Shown here piece by piece: positions 17,771 through 27,833 of a DNA stretch of 64,000 bases; positions within the stretch are counted from its first letter, which is position 1; every line of letters starts with the position of its first letter. Both the position numbers and the translations under genes were made by a program. The notes under the pieces are model-generated. The model saw nothing but the letters and a program-made list of their open reading frames with translations. It searched no databases and was not told where the DNA came from. This DNA comes from DATFVA01 sp963832355 (lineage in GTDB: Bacteria > Bacteroidota > Ignavibacteria > Ignavibacteriales > Ignavibacteriaceae), in contig CAWHTX010000010.1 of assembly GCA_963832355.1 (NCBI GenBank), positions 124,001 through 188,000 on the forward strand. The letters run 5' to 3'.

Positions 17771-20080
17771 GTGAAAAACCTCATACTTTTTTTTATTCTT
17801 TTTTCATCTTATCTATTTGCTCAGAACTGGGAAAAAATAGATTCTATCTTTGCCCCCGGGGGTGTCATTCCCGAATCTTTTTCTGCTCCGGTTTTTGCTG
17901 ACATGGATAACGACGGAGATTTTGATCTGATTCTAGGAAGCAGCGGACTAGAGATAGTATATTATGAAAATACCGGGACAAATTTGCAGCCTGCTTTTAC
18001 TAAAGATCCTTCAATGTTCACATCAATCTATGCCGGGGGATATCAGTACACCAATTCATATTACCCCGCATTGTGCGACCTTGATGGTGATGGGGATCTT
18101 GATCTTACTATAGGCGGGTATAATGGAATACTATATTATGAGAACACGGGCAGCCCATCCTCTCCATCCTGGGCTGATGTTAATACAACACTTTTTGCAG
18201 ATGCTAATGGACAAATCGGAACAGATGCAAAGCAGGTTTTCGCTGATCTTGACAATGACGGCGATCTGGATATGATTGTCGGGATCGGAGAATCACTTTT
18301 AGGCGGACCGGAGCCGGGAATCAGTATGGGTTTCCGAAATATCGGTACAGTCTCATCGCCGTTATTCCAGAGAGACGATAATCTTGTTACAGGTATCCCT
18401 GATGTGGGTCTGAATGCTTATCCTTCTCTTGCAGATCTTGATAACGACGGAGATCTTGACCTGCTGATGGGCAGAGATGGCGCCGCTGTTTATTACTTTA
18501 TAAATACCGGAACAGCTTCAGTGCCTGCCTGGACGCAGGATAATACTTTATTTTCTGTTGTTGAGACAACGAATTACTGGAAGGATCCAACATTCTGCGA
18601 TCTTGATGGAGATCTTGATTCAGATTTGATTTATGGGACCGATGACGGTGATCTGTTTTTCTATGAGAATATAGGTACTGTTTCCAATCCCCAGTACCAG
18701 TACAATCCCACTTATTTCAGGATCATTAAGTCAAGCGGCTCCTCTACTGTTTCTTCAGCTGATTTTGATAATGACGGAGACATTGATCTTCTTTCAGGAT
18801 CGCCATATGACGGTCTTTTATACATTGTAAATAATGGAACGGCAAACACTCCCTCATTCGATACTGCCTCTTCGGTTTTTGCCGGTATAGATCCCGGTTT
18901 CAGATGCTCTCCGGTATTCATTGATATAGATAATGACTCTGATTATGATATTGTTTCAGGCTATTCGGGCGGCGGCTTAAAATTATATATAAACGATAAC
19001 GGTACATTCACCGAGAATACAGCTATGTTCTCAAATGTTAGCGTCAACTATCAGAGTGTGCCTGCCTTTGTCGATATCGACGGGGATAATGACCAGGATC
19101 TGCTGGTCGGCTCTGATGACGCCGGCAATACGAAATTCTATTTAAATGACGGGAACAATTCGTTTACTCAGAATACCACGATTTTTTCATCTGTAAGTTT
19201 TCCCGGTGCGTGCAGACCAGCTTTTGCAGATATAGATAATGACGGAGATTTTGATCTGTTTATAGGACGTTTAAGCGGCAGTATAAATTATTATGAAAAT
19301 ACAGGCGACCGTTTTACCCCTGTATGGACATTAAATAATCAGTTGACATCATCCGTCGAGGTAAAACAATCCGCTCATCCGGGGTTTGCTGATCTTGACG
19401 GTGACGGTAGAACTGATTTAATTGTTGGTGAATATGACGGTAATTTATCTTTCTTCAAAAATCTATTCGCAGTTGTTCCTGTTGAACTTACAAGCTTCAA
19501 TGCAAGGGAAGCCGGGAATGGTGTGGTGTTAACCTGGACTACGGCAACAGAAACGAACAACCAGGGTTTTGAAATACAAAGAAGTCAGAAAAAAGTAACT
19601 GAAACTCAGCCGGAAACCCCTGATAATGGTGTCTGGGAAAAAGCCGGTTATGTAGAAGGCAGCGGGACTACAACAAAGCAGAATTTCTATTCATTCACTG
19701 ATAATGTGGCAGGTTCCGGATCGTATGCATACCGGCTAAAGCAGATTGATTTTGATGGTACATTTACATATTCCCGGATAATCGAGATAAATCTGAACAC
19801 ACCAATGAAGTTTTCACTAGGTCAGAACTATCCTAACCCTTTTAATCCTTCTACAAAGATTAAATTCAGCATTCCGGGAGACGCTTTTGTGAGCCTGAAG
19901 ATCTATAATACTATAGGTCAGGAAGTGGCCGAACTGGTAAATGGATTTGTAAAAGCCGGAGAGCACGAAGTGATCTTTAATACTTCTGCCGGAGGCACAA
20001 GACTAACAAGCGGAGTCTATTTCTATAAACTGGAATCCGGCGACAACGTTTCAGTCAGGAAACTCATGCTTTTAAAGTAG
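17771..20080 (+). CDS. VCBS/FG-GAP repeat T9SS cargo protein
   Basis: A 769-residue secreted protein. The signal peptide ends about residue 18 (YLFAQ). About ten FG-GAP/VCBS repeats follow, each with a calcium-type DxDxDGDxD loop (for example ADMDNDGDFDLILG, CDLDGDGDLDLTIGG, ADLDGDGRTDLIVG), expected to form one or more beta-propellers. Next come a fibronectin-like stretch (about 580-680, VELTSFNAREAGNGVVLTW) and a type A sorting domain with NYPNPFNPSTKIKF and the end RKLMLLK. The GTG start is supported by AGGAGGAGA. Such proteins usually bind surfaces or polysaccharide, but the partner is unknown. Confidence 0.88.
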   Translation: MKNLILFFILFSSYLFAQNWEKIDSIFAPGGVIPESFSAPVFADMDNDGDFDLILGSSGLEIVYYENTGTNLQPAFTKDPSMFTSIYAGGYQYTNSYYPALCDLDGDGDLDLTIGGYNGILYYENTGSPSSPSWADVNTTLFADANGQIGTDAKQVFADLDNDGDLDMIVGIGESLLGGPEPGISMGFRNIGTVSSPLFQRDDNLVTGIPDVGLNAYPSLADLDNDGDLDLLMGRDGAAVYYFINTGTASVPAWTQDNTLFSVVETTNYWKDPTFCDLDGDLDSDLIYGTDDGDLFFYENIGTVSNPQYQYNPTYFRIIKSSGSSTVSSADFDNDGDIDLLSGSPYDGLLYIVNNGTANTPSFDTASSVFAGIDPGFRCSPVFIDIDNDSDYDIVSGYSGGGLKLYINDNGTFTENTAMFSNVSVNYQSVPAFVDIDGDNDQDLLVGSDDAGNTKFYLNDGNNSFTQNTTIFSSVSFPGACRPAFADIDNDGDFDLFIGRLSGSINYYENTGDRFTPVWTLNNQLTSSVEVKQSAHPGFADLDGDGRTDLIVGEYDGNLSFFKNLFAVVPVELTSFNAREAGNGVVLTWTTATETNNQGFEIQRSQKKVTETQPETPDNGVWEKAGYVEGSGTTTKQNFYSFTDNVAGSGSYAYRLKQIDFDGTFTYSRIIEINLNTPMKFSLGQNYPNPFNPSTKIKFSIPGDAFVSLKIYNTIGQEVAELVNGFVKAGEHEVIFNTSAGGTRLTSGVYFYKLESGDNVSVRKLMLLK

Positions 20081-20260
20081 GGTTTTCCTGCTAAACAGAC
20101 TTATGATCACCAGGTTGACGGCAGGTTCAATTTTCGATAGACTATCGGCAAGTTTAATGCAGCATTCCCTCACTTATTTTTAACCTGGTTGGATTGCTAC
20201 CTGGAATTATCTGTAAACTGCAGTCGTCGATTCGATTGATTCCCGGAAGAACTTTAAACT

Positions 20261-22606
20261 CTACTCATATCTTAGTGATTTTACAGGATTGGCAACTGCT
20301 GCTTTTATTGCCTGGTAAATAACCGTAATAAGTGAAACAATCAATGCAGCAACTCCTGAAAGAACAAACATCCACAAGTCCAAATCTATATGATAAGCAA
20401 AATTCTGCAGCCATCTGCTAAGGAAGAAATAAGCCACAGGCCAGGCGAATAAGTTGGCCAAAACAACATACTTTGTAAACTCTCCTGATAATAACAGAAT
20501 TATTCCTGAAACCTTTGCTCCAAGTACCTTCCGTACTCCCACTTCTTTTGTCCTGCGTTCCGCTGTATATGAGGCCAGGCCGAACATTCCAAGGCATGCT
20601 ATGAACAGTGCAAGAATACTGAAAGTATTGATCACATGCCCAACCCTGACATCTGATTTGTAAAGTTTGTTTATTTGCTCATCAAGGAAACTGTACTCAA
20701 AGGGAAAAGCCGGCGCAATCTTATTCCATTCTGTCTCTATGGAACTTATAGTATGTTTCATATTGCCGGGTTTGATTCTAATTAGCAGTTGTTTAATATC
20801 TTTGGGATCAAAATTTATCATTAATGGCGCAATTTTAGAGTGAAGAGAAGTGAAATTGAAATCCTTGATGACTCCTATTACTTTAAGTCCTTGAATTTTC
20901 TTCCCAACCGGTGAGTCCATTCCCATTGCTTTAACTGCCGCTTCATTTATAATACAGCCTTCAGCAGTATCTGATTTCAGTGTGAAGTACCTTCCATTTA
21001 CCATCTTGATCTGCATCGTTTTTGCAAAGTTGTAATCGGCGGATAAAAGGTAAGACAAAAACTCCGCATTCGATTCTCTTCCTTCCCATTCATTGATCTT
21101 GGTTGAGGCAAGGATTCCCGACGGCGGATAGGAAACACCTGAGATATCTACTACATCCGGGTTGTCGTCTAATTGATTTTTAATCAGTGTTAATTTTTGC
21201 GAAAGTGTGCCAGGCATTCTAACGCAAAGGACCTGCTCCCGGTTGAAACCGAGATTTTTATTTTCTAAAAATTGTAATTGCCTGTTTACTGCAACTGTTC
21301 CAATGATCAGAATTATTGTCAGCGAAAATTGAAAGATAACAAGTGGTTTACGAAAATTTTTATTCCGTGATCCGAAACCTATACCACCTTTCAGAACCCT
21401 GGCGGGGTTGAATCGGGATAAAATTAATGCAGGATAACTTCCAGAAATAATTCCCGTGATCAAAGCAACCACGGCAGTAAGCAGTATAATTTTGATGTCG
21501 CCGGTAAGATCAAATACAAGTTCCTTGCCAGAGATTGAATTAAATACCGGAAGCAGATCAATCACCAGAATGGATGAAATGATCAGAGCCGCAAATGCAT
21601 AAAGGAGTGATTCAATATAAAACTGGTAGACTATCTCCTTTCTTCCTGCACCTGAGACTTTGCGTATTCCAACTTCTTTTGCACGGCTTCCTGCTCTTGC
21701 AGTGGCAAGGTTAATAAAATTAATGCAGGCGAGGATAAGAACCAGGATAGCTATAATCGAAAAAATATAGACCTGGGTGATATCACCTTTTCCTCCGATA
21801 CCCCAAATATTCTGAGAATAAAGATGAATGTCTGTAACAGGCTGCAGAGAAATAGTAACATTAAGATCGGGCACATACTTCCTGAGAACATTTTGTATTT
21901 TCTTCGATACGACTTGATAATCAGTTCCTTTTTTCAGAAGTACATAGGTTGTATGGGCGAAACTGCCCCATTCATCAAGTGTATACCCAAAGTTTTTGAT
22001 TGCATTAAACGGCAGCAGGAAACTAATTTCTAAATGTGAATTATTTGGCATATTTTTAATTACCCCTGTTACCGCAAAATCCATAAAGTTGTTTACTCTG
22101 ATTATCTTTCCGATTGGATTTTCTTTGCCAAAATATTTTTCGGCCGTTTCCTGTGTTAAAACAACTGATGAAACATTAGATAATGCGGTGATACTGTTAC
22201 CTTTAATAAAGGGAATTGAGAACATTCTTAAAAATGAGGTATCTACAAATACCACATTATCCTCATTAAATTTTTTCCCCTGGTACTGTACCACACACCC
22301 TTTAATGTTTCTAAGCCGTGCCGCGTCCTCGATTTCTGGATATTCATTAGTCAGGGTAGCAGCTAGCGGTGCAGGATTCATACTGAACTTGGGCTCCTCG
22401 CTGCTCGGGTATTTTTCAATATCTATTACTCTATATAACCTGTCCGCATTAGGATAAAAACGGTCGTAGCTTAGTTCATCCTGCACCCACAATAGTATTA
22501 GTATGGTACAGGTCATCCCCATTGCTAATCCAAAAATGTTTATGAACGAGTAGCCTTTATACTTTTTCAGATTACGTACTGCAATATTTAAGTAATTTTT
22601 AAGCAT
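20261..22606 (-). CDS. Double-FtsX ABC transporter permease (MacB-like), permease 5
   Basis: Last gene of the export operon. About 781 residues contain two FtsX-type halves in one chain. TM1 (SFINIFGLAMGMTCTILILL) leads to a periplasmic MacB_PCD-like domain, three helices with the ATPase-coupling motif KEVGIRKVSGAG, another helix (LVIFQFSLTIILIIGTVAV), a second periplasmic domain, and the final three helices with KEVGVRKVLGA and the end NPVKSLRYE. I chose the ATG at 22606, giving MLKNYLNIAVRNL like its paralogues, with GGAAAG upstream. An ATG at 22627 overlaps the previous stop but has no ribosome-binding site. The chain could act alone as a pseudo-dimer with the shared ATPases. Substrate unknown. 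Confidence 0.9.
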   Translation of the reverse strand: MLKNYLNIAVRNLKKYKGYSFINIFGLAMGMTCTILILLWVQDELSYDRFYPNADRLYRVIDIEKYPSSEEPKFSMNPAPLAATLTNEYPEIEDAARLRNIKGCVVQYQGKKFNEDNVVFVDTSFLRMFSIPFIKGNSITALSNVSSVVLTQETAEKYFGKENPIGKIIRVNNFMDFAVTGVIKNMPNNSHLEISFLLPFNAIKNFGYTLDEWGSFAHTTYVLLKKGTDYQVVSKKIQNVLRKYVPDLNVTISLQPVTDIHLYSQNIWGIGGKGDITQVYIFSIIAILVLILACINFINLATARAGSRAKEVGIRKVSGAGRKEIVYQFYIESLLYAFAALIISSILVIDLLPVFNSISGKELVFDLTGDIKIILLTAVVALITGIISGSYPALILSRFNPARVLKGGIGFGSRNKNFRKPLVIFQFSLTIILIIGTVAVNRQLQFLENKNLGFNREQVLCVRMPGTLSQKLTLIKNQLDDNPDVVDISGVSYPPSGILASTKINEWEGRESNAEFLSYLLSADYNFAKTMQIKMVNGRYFTLKSDTAEGCIINEAAVKAMGMDSPVGKKIQGLKVIGVIKDFNFTSLHSKIAPLMINFDPKDIKQLLIRIKPGNMKHTISSIETEWNKIAPAFPFEYSFLDEQINKLYKSDVRVGHVINTFSILALFIACLGMFGLASYTAERRTKEVGVRKVLGAKVSGIILLLSGEFTKYVVLANLFAWPVAYFFLSRWLQNFAYHIDLDLWMFVLSGVAALIVSLITVIYQAIKAAVANPVKSLRYE

Positions 22607-22623
22607 AAATATTCTTTCCAAGA

Positions 22624-23121
22624 TCATTCATATTTAAGGTTTTTGACGGGGTTCGCACTGGCGGCTTTTATCGATTTGTATGCCACGGTCAGGATCGCAA
22701 TTATTAAGACAGATAACCCGGCAAGCACAAAAACTCCAGGTCCTATATCTGTTCTGTATACAAAATCACTCAGCCAGTTATTCATTATAAAATATGCTGC
22801 CGGCCAGGCAATTAAGTTAGCGATTGCTACAAGGATCAAAAACTCTTTTGAGAGCATAGATACAATGTTAACAATACTTGCACCCAAAACTTTGCGTATG
22901 CCGATCTCTTTGGTCTTTTGTTCTGCTGTGAATGTCGCCAGCCCGAACAAACCAAGACAGGCAATGATTATTGCCAGTATTGCAAAGATGGTAAAAACCT
23001 TTTCCGATTGAATTTCAGATTTATATTCCTCAGCGAAATATTCGTCGAAAAACGAATACTCTATCGGTTTCAATTGGCCGAAATTTTTTCCATTCATCCG
23101 AAAGATATTGAATTGTTTCAC
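22624..23121 (-). pseudogene. C-terminal fragment of frameshifted FtsX permease 4
   Basis: This frame encodes the last part of the permease whose N-terminal 85% lies in another frame at 23030-25036. Meaningful homology begins at KPIEYSFFDEYF. It then runs through the final FtsX domain (KEIGIRKVLGASI, three helices) to NPVKNLKYE, the standard end of this family. The first twelve or so residues of the open frame are not family sequence, and no ribosome-binding site is seen, so it is unlikely to be translated alone. Removing one base from the A6 run at 23084-23089 (minus strand) would join the halves as DEWKNFGQLKPIEYSF, matching the spacing of the intact paralogues. Confidence 0.8.
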
Positions 23122-25036
23122 TGATATTATGTGTTGAGATTTTGACCGAAAGAAAATCGGCTGTGGGTTCGTTTAATAAGAAAAGTGCTACAGGCCTTAT
23201 TTCGTCTTTCAACGACTGAATATGGAAGTCCTTTGTAACGCCTATTATTTTTAAACTTGCCGTCTGATTATCACCAAGATTATAAAGCAGCCTTTTATTG
23301 AGAGGATCAGTATACTTCAATTTTCTGACGGCAGCTTCATTCAAAATAATAGCAGAACTATCTGTCATTATGTTTCGGTCGAAGAACCTGCCTTCTTTCA
23401 TTTTGATCTGGTAGGTATTCAGGAAATTGTAATCAACAGGCAGGTACACCATCGATTCGTTCTCTTCATTAGGCCCTTCTTTCCTGAATACTTCAGCAGT
23501 AAGGTCATGGTCAGGAAGTCCCCGGGAAAGTGAAGCATCCTTTATGCTTGAATTTCCCTTTATCGTATTTACGAATGCAAACTGCTGCTTACCAAGGTCA
23601 TCAACGTTCTTAATAACAAGGATCTGATCTTTATTGAATCCAAGATTTTTATTTTTGATGTACTGCATCTGGTTGTAGATAACGAAAGTTCCCACGAAAA
23701 GGATGATAGAGGTTGCGAACTGAAAGACTACAAGACTTTTCCGTAAAGAGCCGCTTCTGTTTCCCGTAACTCTATTTGATTTTAGGACCGTTGCCGGTTT
23801 GAAGGAAGAAAGCAGTAAAGCCGGATACAATCCAGCAGCAATCCCTAACAGAAGTGTAAATAACAACAGTCCCGGAATTGTATAGAAGTTCCAAGGATCT
23901 AGCGATAACTGTTTGCCGGTTAATTCATTGAACCAGGGGAGAGTGAATTCAACTATTACTGATGCAAGAATGACTGCAATTAAGCAGAACAGGACAGATT
24001 CTGAAAGGAACTGTTGTATAAGCTGAATCCTGTTCGAACCTAGTACTTTACGTACCCCTATTTCATTGGCTCTTTTAGTTGACTTTGCGGTTGAAAGGTT
24101 TATAAAGTTTATGCAGGCTATGATTAATATGAATATTGCTATAGCTGAGAACAAATATAAAGTATCAATGCTGCCCGTTTCTTTGAATTCATTATAAACA
24201 TTGGAATAAAGATGGATTTCTTTAAGCGGAACAAATACAAAAGAAAGATCATTTCCCCTGTCAATAAAATCCTTATAGCTTAAACCGAATGCCGCCTGAG
24301 TTATTGGACCCAGATGTTTTTCTGTTACGGAATATATCTTGTTATTAAGCTGATCCGCAGTCACTCCCTTTCTGGTCAATACATAGGTATGAACAAAATG
24401 TCCGAACCAGTTTGTCTCCCTGCTTGCCGGGAGGGAACTGTAGGACGCAAGAAAATCAAATTCAAAGTGTGAATTGGCCGGAACAGGTTTGACAACTCCC
24501 GTAACAAGAAACTCCTGCCCGTTTGAAAGTGTAATTCTCCTGCCCATGGGATTATCGCCTGAGAAATATTTTTCAGCAGCTTTTGTTGTTAGTACAACGC
24601 TTTTCGGCTGCGAAAGCGCTCTGGTTGGATTTCCGCTGACAAAATTTATTGTAAATACATCAAACATTGTCGAATCGGCATAAAAGAACTTTTCTTCCTT
24701 TAGAAATTCGTCATCCTTCTTTACATAGGTATTTTCTCTGCGATATAAGCGAACAGTTTTTTGTATTTCGGGGTATTCCGACTGCAGTACTTCCGCGAGA
24801 GGAACTGGCGAGTTAGCAAGGTTAAACCTGTTGCCGCCGATTTTGTAGTGAGCATTAACCCGGAATATTCTTTCTGCATTATTATTATAGGAATCGTATC
24901 CCAGTTCATCTACGACAAAAAGAGCAATTAATATGAAGCAGGCTACCCCGATAGCAAGACCTGCAACATTAACAAACGAAAATATCTTATTCTTAAGGAA
25001 ATTTCTTAAAATTGTTTTTATGTAGCTTTTATACAT
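23030..25036 (-). CDS. Double-FtsX ABC permease 4, N-terminal part (frameshifted)
   Basis: The open frame gives 668 residues. TM1 (FVNVAGLAIGVACFILIALF), a first periplasmic MacB_PCD-like domain, the first FtsX domain (NEIGVRKVLGSNR), TM5 and a second periplasmic domain are all present. The protein then leaves the family sequence after SDEWKKF and ends in an unrelated tail. The last three helices continue in the next frame (22624-23121). The gene starts at ATG with GGAGT upstream, 20 bp after permease 3. Without a correction or a slippage event the product lacks its second FtsX domain and would probably be inactive. The whole gene, both frames, spans 22624-25036, which is 3n+1 bases long. Confidence 0.82.
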   Translation of the reverse strand: MYKSYIKTILRNFLKNKIFSFVNVAGLAIGVACFILIALFVVDELGYDSYNNNAERIFRVNAHYKIGGNRFNLANSPVPLAEVLQSEYPEIQKTVRLYRRENTYVKKDDEFLKEEKFFYADSTMFDVFTINFVSGNPTRALSQPKSVVLTTKAAEKYFSGDNPMGRRITLSNGQEFLVTGVVKPVPANSHFEFDFLASYSSLPASRETNWFGHFVHTYVLTRKGVTADQLNNKIYSVTEKHLGPITQAAFGLSYKDFIDRGNDLSFVFVPLKEIHLYSNVYNEFKETGSIDTLYLFSAIAIFILIIACINFINLSTAKSTKRANEIGVRKVLGSNRIQLIQQFLSESVLFCLIAVILASVIVEFTLPWFNELTGKQLSLDPWNFYTIPGLLLFTLLLGIAAGLYPALLLSSFKPATVLKSNRVTGNRSGSLRKSLVVFQFATSIILFVGTFVIYNQMQYIKNKNLGFNKDQILVIKNVDDLGKQQFAFVNTIKGNSSIKDASLSRGLPDHDLTAEVFRKEGPNEENESMVYLPVDYNFLNTYQIKMKEGRFFDRNIMTDSSAIILNEAAVRKLKYTDPLNKRLLYNLGDNQTASLKIIGVTKDFHIQSLKDEIRPVALFLLNEPTADFLSVKISTHNISETIQYLSDEWKKFRPIETDRVFVFRRIFR

Positions 25037-25056
25037 TTCGTACTCCAGTAAGTAAT

Positions 25057-27480
25057 TTATTCGTACTTTAAACTTTCCACAGGATTAGCTACGGCCGCCT
25101 TTACAGCCTGGTAGCTGACAGTAATCACCGCAATCAAGAGGGCGCTAAGCCCCGCCAGTATAAAGACCCATATATTAAAGCCAATCCTGTATGCGAAGTT
25201 CTCAAGCCATCCTTTCATAAAAATATAAGCAACGGGCAAAGCTATTATGTTGGCTATAAGAACCCATTTGGTAAATTCTCTGGTCAGCATAACTATTATT
25301 TCCGCTACACTTGCCCCAAGCACTTTGCGAATGCCGATTTCCTTTGTCCTTTGCTCTGCCGTGTATGCAGCCAATCCTAACAGACCCAGGCACGCTATGA
25401 ATATTGCAAGCACTGAAAAGATTGTGAAGAGCTGACCCGTTCTCTGCTCTGATGCATATAACCTGGCAAAGTCGTCATTGAAGAAAGCATACTCAAATGC
25501 CTGACTTCCCGCATATTTATGCCAGACTGATGATATGTGCTTAATTGTGCTGCTTGCGCTGGTGGGAGTAAATCTTAATGACACAAATCTTCCGAAATCA
25601 TTTGGGCGATACAAGCCTATAACAAGAGGTTCAATCTTTTGATGAAGTGATTCAAAATTAAAGTCATTTGTTATCCCGATTATCTTAAACTTATCTCCGG
25701 TCTCAGGAGAAGACCCCAGCCGAATAAGATATTTTCCTACAGGATCCTTCAACCCTATTGTTTTTACCGCCGCTTCGTTAATTACAACCGCCGTTGTATC
25801 ACTGGCAAAGTCCTTCGAGAAAAACCTTCCTGTCTTCATTTTTATCTGGTATGTATTGACGAAATCATAGTCTGTAAACATTACCTTAATATCATGTACT
25901 TCATCAGGACCGGCCCCTTCTTTTCTAAAGGCGGTATCACCGAAGTCCTCTCCAGGTATGCTGGAAGAATTTGATACATTTGTGATGGACGCGATTTGAG
26001 AAAGGTCATATTTAAATGATTTGATATTTCGTCCGATATCATCGGTTTTCTTTACGATCAGAATCTGATCCCTGTTAAAGCCAAGTTTCTTATTCTGTAT
26101 ATAATCAAGCTGACTGGCAATTATGAAGGTTCCCACGATCAGTATGATAGAAATGGAGAACTGCAGAATTACTAGAAAATTTCTGAGCAAAGATTTTGTA
26201 GAAGATCTCTGAAGCTTACCTCTTAAAACTTTTACGGGTAATAATGATGACAGTATGAACGCCGGGTATATACCTGCAATAAAACCAACAAGCGCAGAAA
26301 ATATTATAAGCAGAGGAATGGCATACAAATTATTGAAGATATTAAGTGACAACTGTTTGTTTGCTATCGAATTAAAAGTTGGAAGAAACAATTCAACCAG
26401 CAGCAGGGCTAACAGCATAGCCAGGAAACTCATCAGCATAGTTTCTATGAGGAATTGTCGGATCAGGGATGCCTGGTTTGAACCAAGGGTTTTCCTTATC
26501 CCCACCTCTTTTGCTCTCCCTGATGATCTTGCTGTCGACAAATTGGTAAAGTTAATACAGGCTATCAGCAGTATGGCAAAAGCAATAATTGAGAAAATAT
26601 ATACATATGTAATATCCCCGTTTGGTTCTAATTCGTTCGAGAGGTGTGACTTCAGATGGATATCACCTAAAGGCTGGATTACGAAATTATATCTGCTCCC
26701 GCCCTCAACCATCTGATCATATGTAACCCCAAGCACCTTAAGAAGCTGTGCATTGATATATCCTTTTGAGACGGTGCGGATTTTCCTGCCAAGTTCAACA
26801 GGATCAGTTCCCTTTCTGACGAGGATATAAGTTATATAGTTGTTGCTTAGCCAGTTCTGGTCGGCATCTACATTATAAGAGGCAAGAGAACCAAGGAATT
26901 CAGGATGAAAACTTGAATTAACCGGAAAATCTTCAATCACACCTGTAACCAGGTAATCTCTTCGTTTATCCGAATTAAGTATCTTTCCGATGGGATTTTC
27001 ATCACCAAAATATTTATCCGCAATTGATTTTGTAATCACGACTGACATAGGCTCGCTGAGAGCCGTCTCGGGATTTCCTTTCAGAAAATGTACAGTGAAG
27101 ACTTTGAAGAATGAGGAATCGACCCAGTAAAATTTTTCTTCACTGAATGCTTTGTCTGCATACCTGATAACGGGGAAACCGTATGTCCTTATCCGGACAT
27201 AGTTCTCTACCTCCGGTATCTGTTCTACGAAAGCAGGACCGCATGGGGCGCAGGATGTAGCAGGTTCCAGTTCATTATTACTTATCCTTGCAGAAAGGTG
27301 TACGCGGTATATTCTGTCATAATTCTCGTTGTATTTATCATAACTCAATTCATTTTGTATATAAATCAGGATAACAATACAACCTGCAATACCTACAGCA
27401 AGTCCGAATATATTTATGAAAGAATATCCTTTGTTTTTCTTCAGGTTTCGAAGTGCAATTTTTAAGTAATTCAAAAGCAT
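25057..27480 (-). CDS. Double-FtsX ABC transporter permease, permease 3
   Basis: A 807-residue intact member of the series, starting MLLNYLKIALRNLKKNKGYSF... and ending NPVESLKYE. Both coupling motifs are present (KEVGIRKTLGSNQ about residue 320 and KEIGIRKVLGASV near 720), each followed by the three-helix FtsX core, with two large periplasmic domains between. The ribosome-binding site is GAGGATTCC. It follows the 91-residue unknown gene and precedes the frameshifted permease by 20 bp. Family knowledge suggests mechanotransmission of ATP hydrolysis to a periplasmic substrate or adaptor and not a classical channel. Substrate is unknown. Confidence 0.92.
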   Translation of the reverse strand: MLLNYLKIALRNLKKNKGYSFINIFGLAVGIAGCIVILIYIQNELSYDKYNENYDRIYRVHLSARISNNELEPATSCAPCGPAFVEQIPEVENYVRIRTYGFPVIRYADKAFSEEKFYWVDSSFFKVFTVHFLKGNPETALSEPMSVVITKSIADKYFGDENPIGKILNSDKRRDYLVTGVIEDFPVNSSFHPEFLGSLASYNVDADQNWLSNNYITYILVRKGTDPVELGRKIRTVSKGYINAQLLKVLGVTYDQMVEGGSRYNFVIQPLGDIHLKSHLSNELEPNGDITYVYIFSIIAFAILLIACINFTNLSTARSSGRAKEVGIRKTLGSNQASLIRQFLIETMLMSFLAMLLALLLVELFLPTFNSIANKQLSLNIFNNLYAIPLLIIFSALVGFIAGIYPAFILSSLLPVKVLRGKLQRSSTKSLLRNFLVILQFSISIILIVGTFIIASQLDYIQNKKLGFNRDQILIVKKTDDIGRNIKSFKYDLSQIASITNVSNSSSIPGEDFGDTAFRKEGAGPDEVHDIKVMFTDYDFVNTYQIKMKTGRFFSKDFASDTTAVVINEAAVKTIGLKDPVGKYLIRLGSSPETGDKFKIIGITNDFNFESLHQKIEPLVIGLYRPNDFGRFVSLRFTPTSASSTIKHISSVWHKYAGSQAFEYAFFNDDFARLYASEQRTGQLFTIFSVLAIFIACLGLLGLAAYTAEQRTKEIGIRKVLGASVAEIIVMLTREFTKWVLIANIIALPVAYIFMKGWLENFAYRIGFNIWVFILAGLSALLIAVITVSYQAVKAAVANPVESLKYE

Positions 27481-27512
27481 GGAATCCTCGCATTTAAATT
27501 GTTTATGTCACC

Positions 27513-27788
27513 TTATGTGAAATTCTTTTGTCTGAATAAAACCTGTACATATTTTGAATCTTCTTTCGGCTTAAAAATCTGGATCAGTTCCCAAGACTTA
27601 TTATAACCGTCAATAAGTTCTTTCAGACGATTAATCTTTCTGTCCACAACCCATATCTCATCGTCTGGTTCCCATCTGAATGACTCAACCCTGAAATTGT
27701 ACTGCCTTTTCTTACCGTTGATCTTTACCTCTATTTCGGCGATCTGCTGTTCAAGGAATTCCGGTAACGGGATACTTACATCTTTCAT
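27513..27788 (-). CDS. Small protein of unknown function inside the permease operon
   Basis: About 91 residues, unrecognised. I chose the second ATG (27788) because AAAGGTGAAGAA lies just upstream; the ATG at 27806 has no such site. The product starts MKDVSIPLPEFLEQQIAEIEVK, is rich in charged residues, has a tryptophan-containing middle (ESFRWEPDDEIWVVDRK), and has neither signal peptide nor membrane helix, so it should be cytoplasmic. It sits between two permeases on the same strand (32 and 45 bp gaps) and must share their transcript. It could be an accessory or regulatory partner of the exporter, but nothing in the sequence shows this. Confidence 0.7.
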   Translation of the reverse strand: MKDVSIPLPEFLEQQIAEIEVKINGKKRQYNFRVESFRWEPDDEIWVVDRKINRLKELIDGYNKSWELIQIFKPKEDSKYVQVLFRQKNFT

Positions 27789-27833
27789 TTCTTCACCTTT
27801 AAGCATTTGTTTAGAGCAATAAGTATTTATTAG

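Noticed and set aside
22607..22627. ATGA-overlapping start for permease 5
   Set aside because: No ribosome-binding site precedes it. The ATG at 22606 has one and gives the same N terminus as the paralogues.
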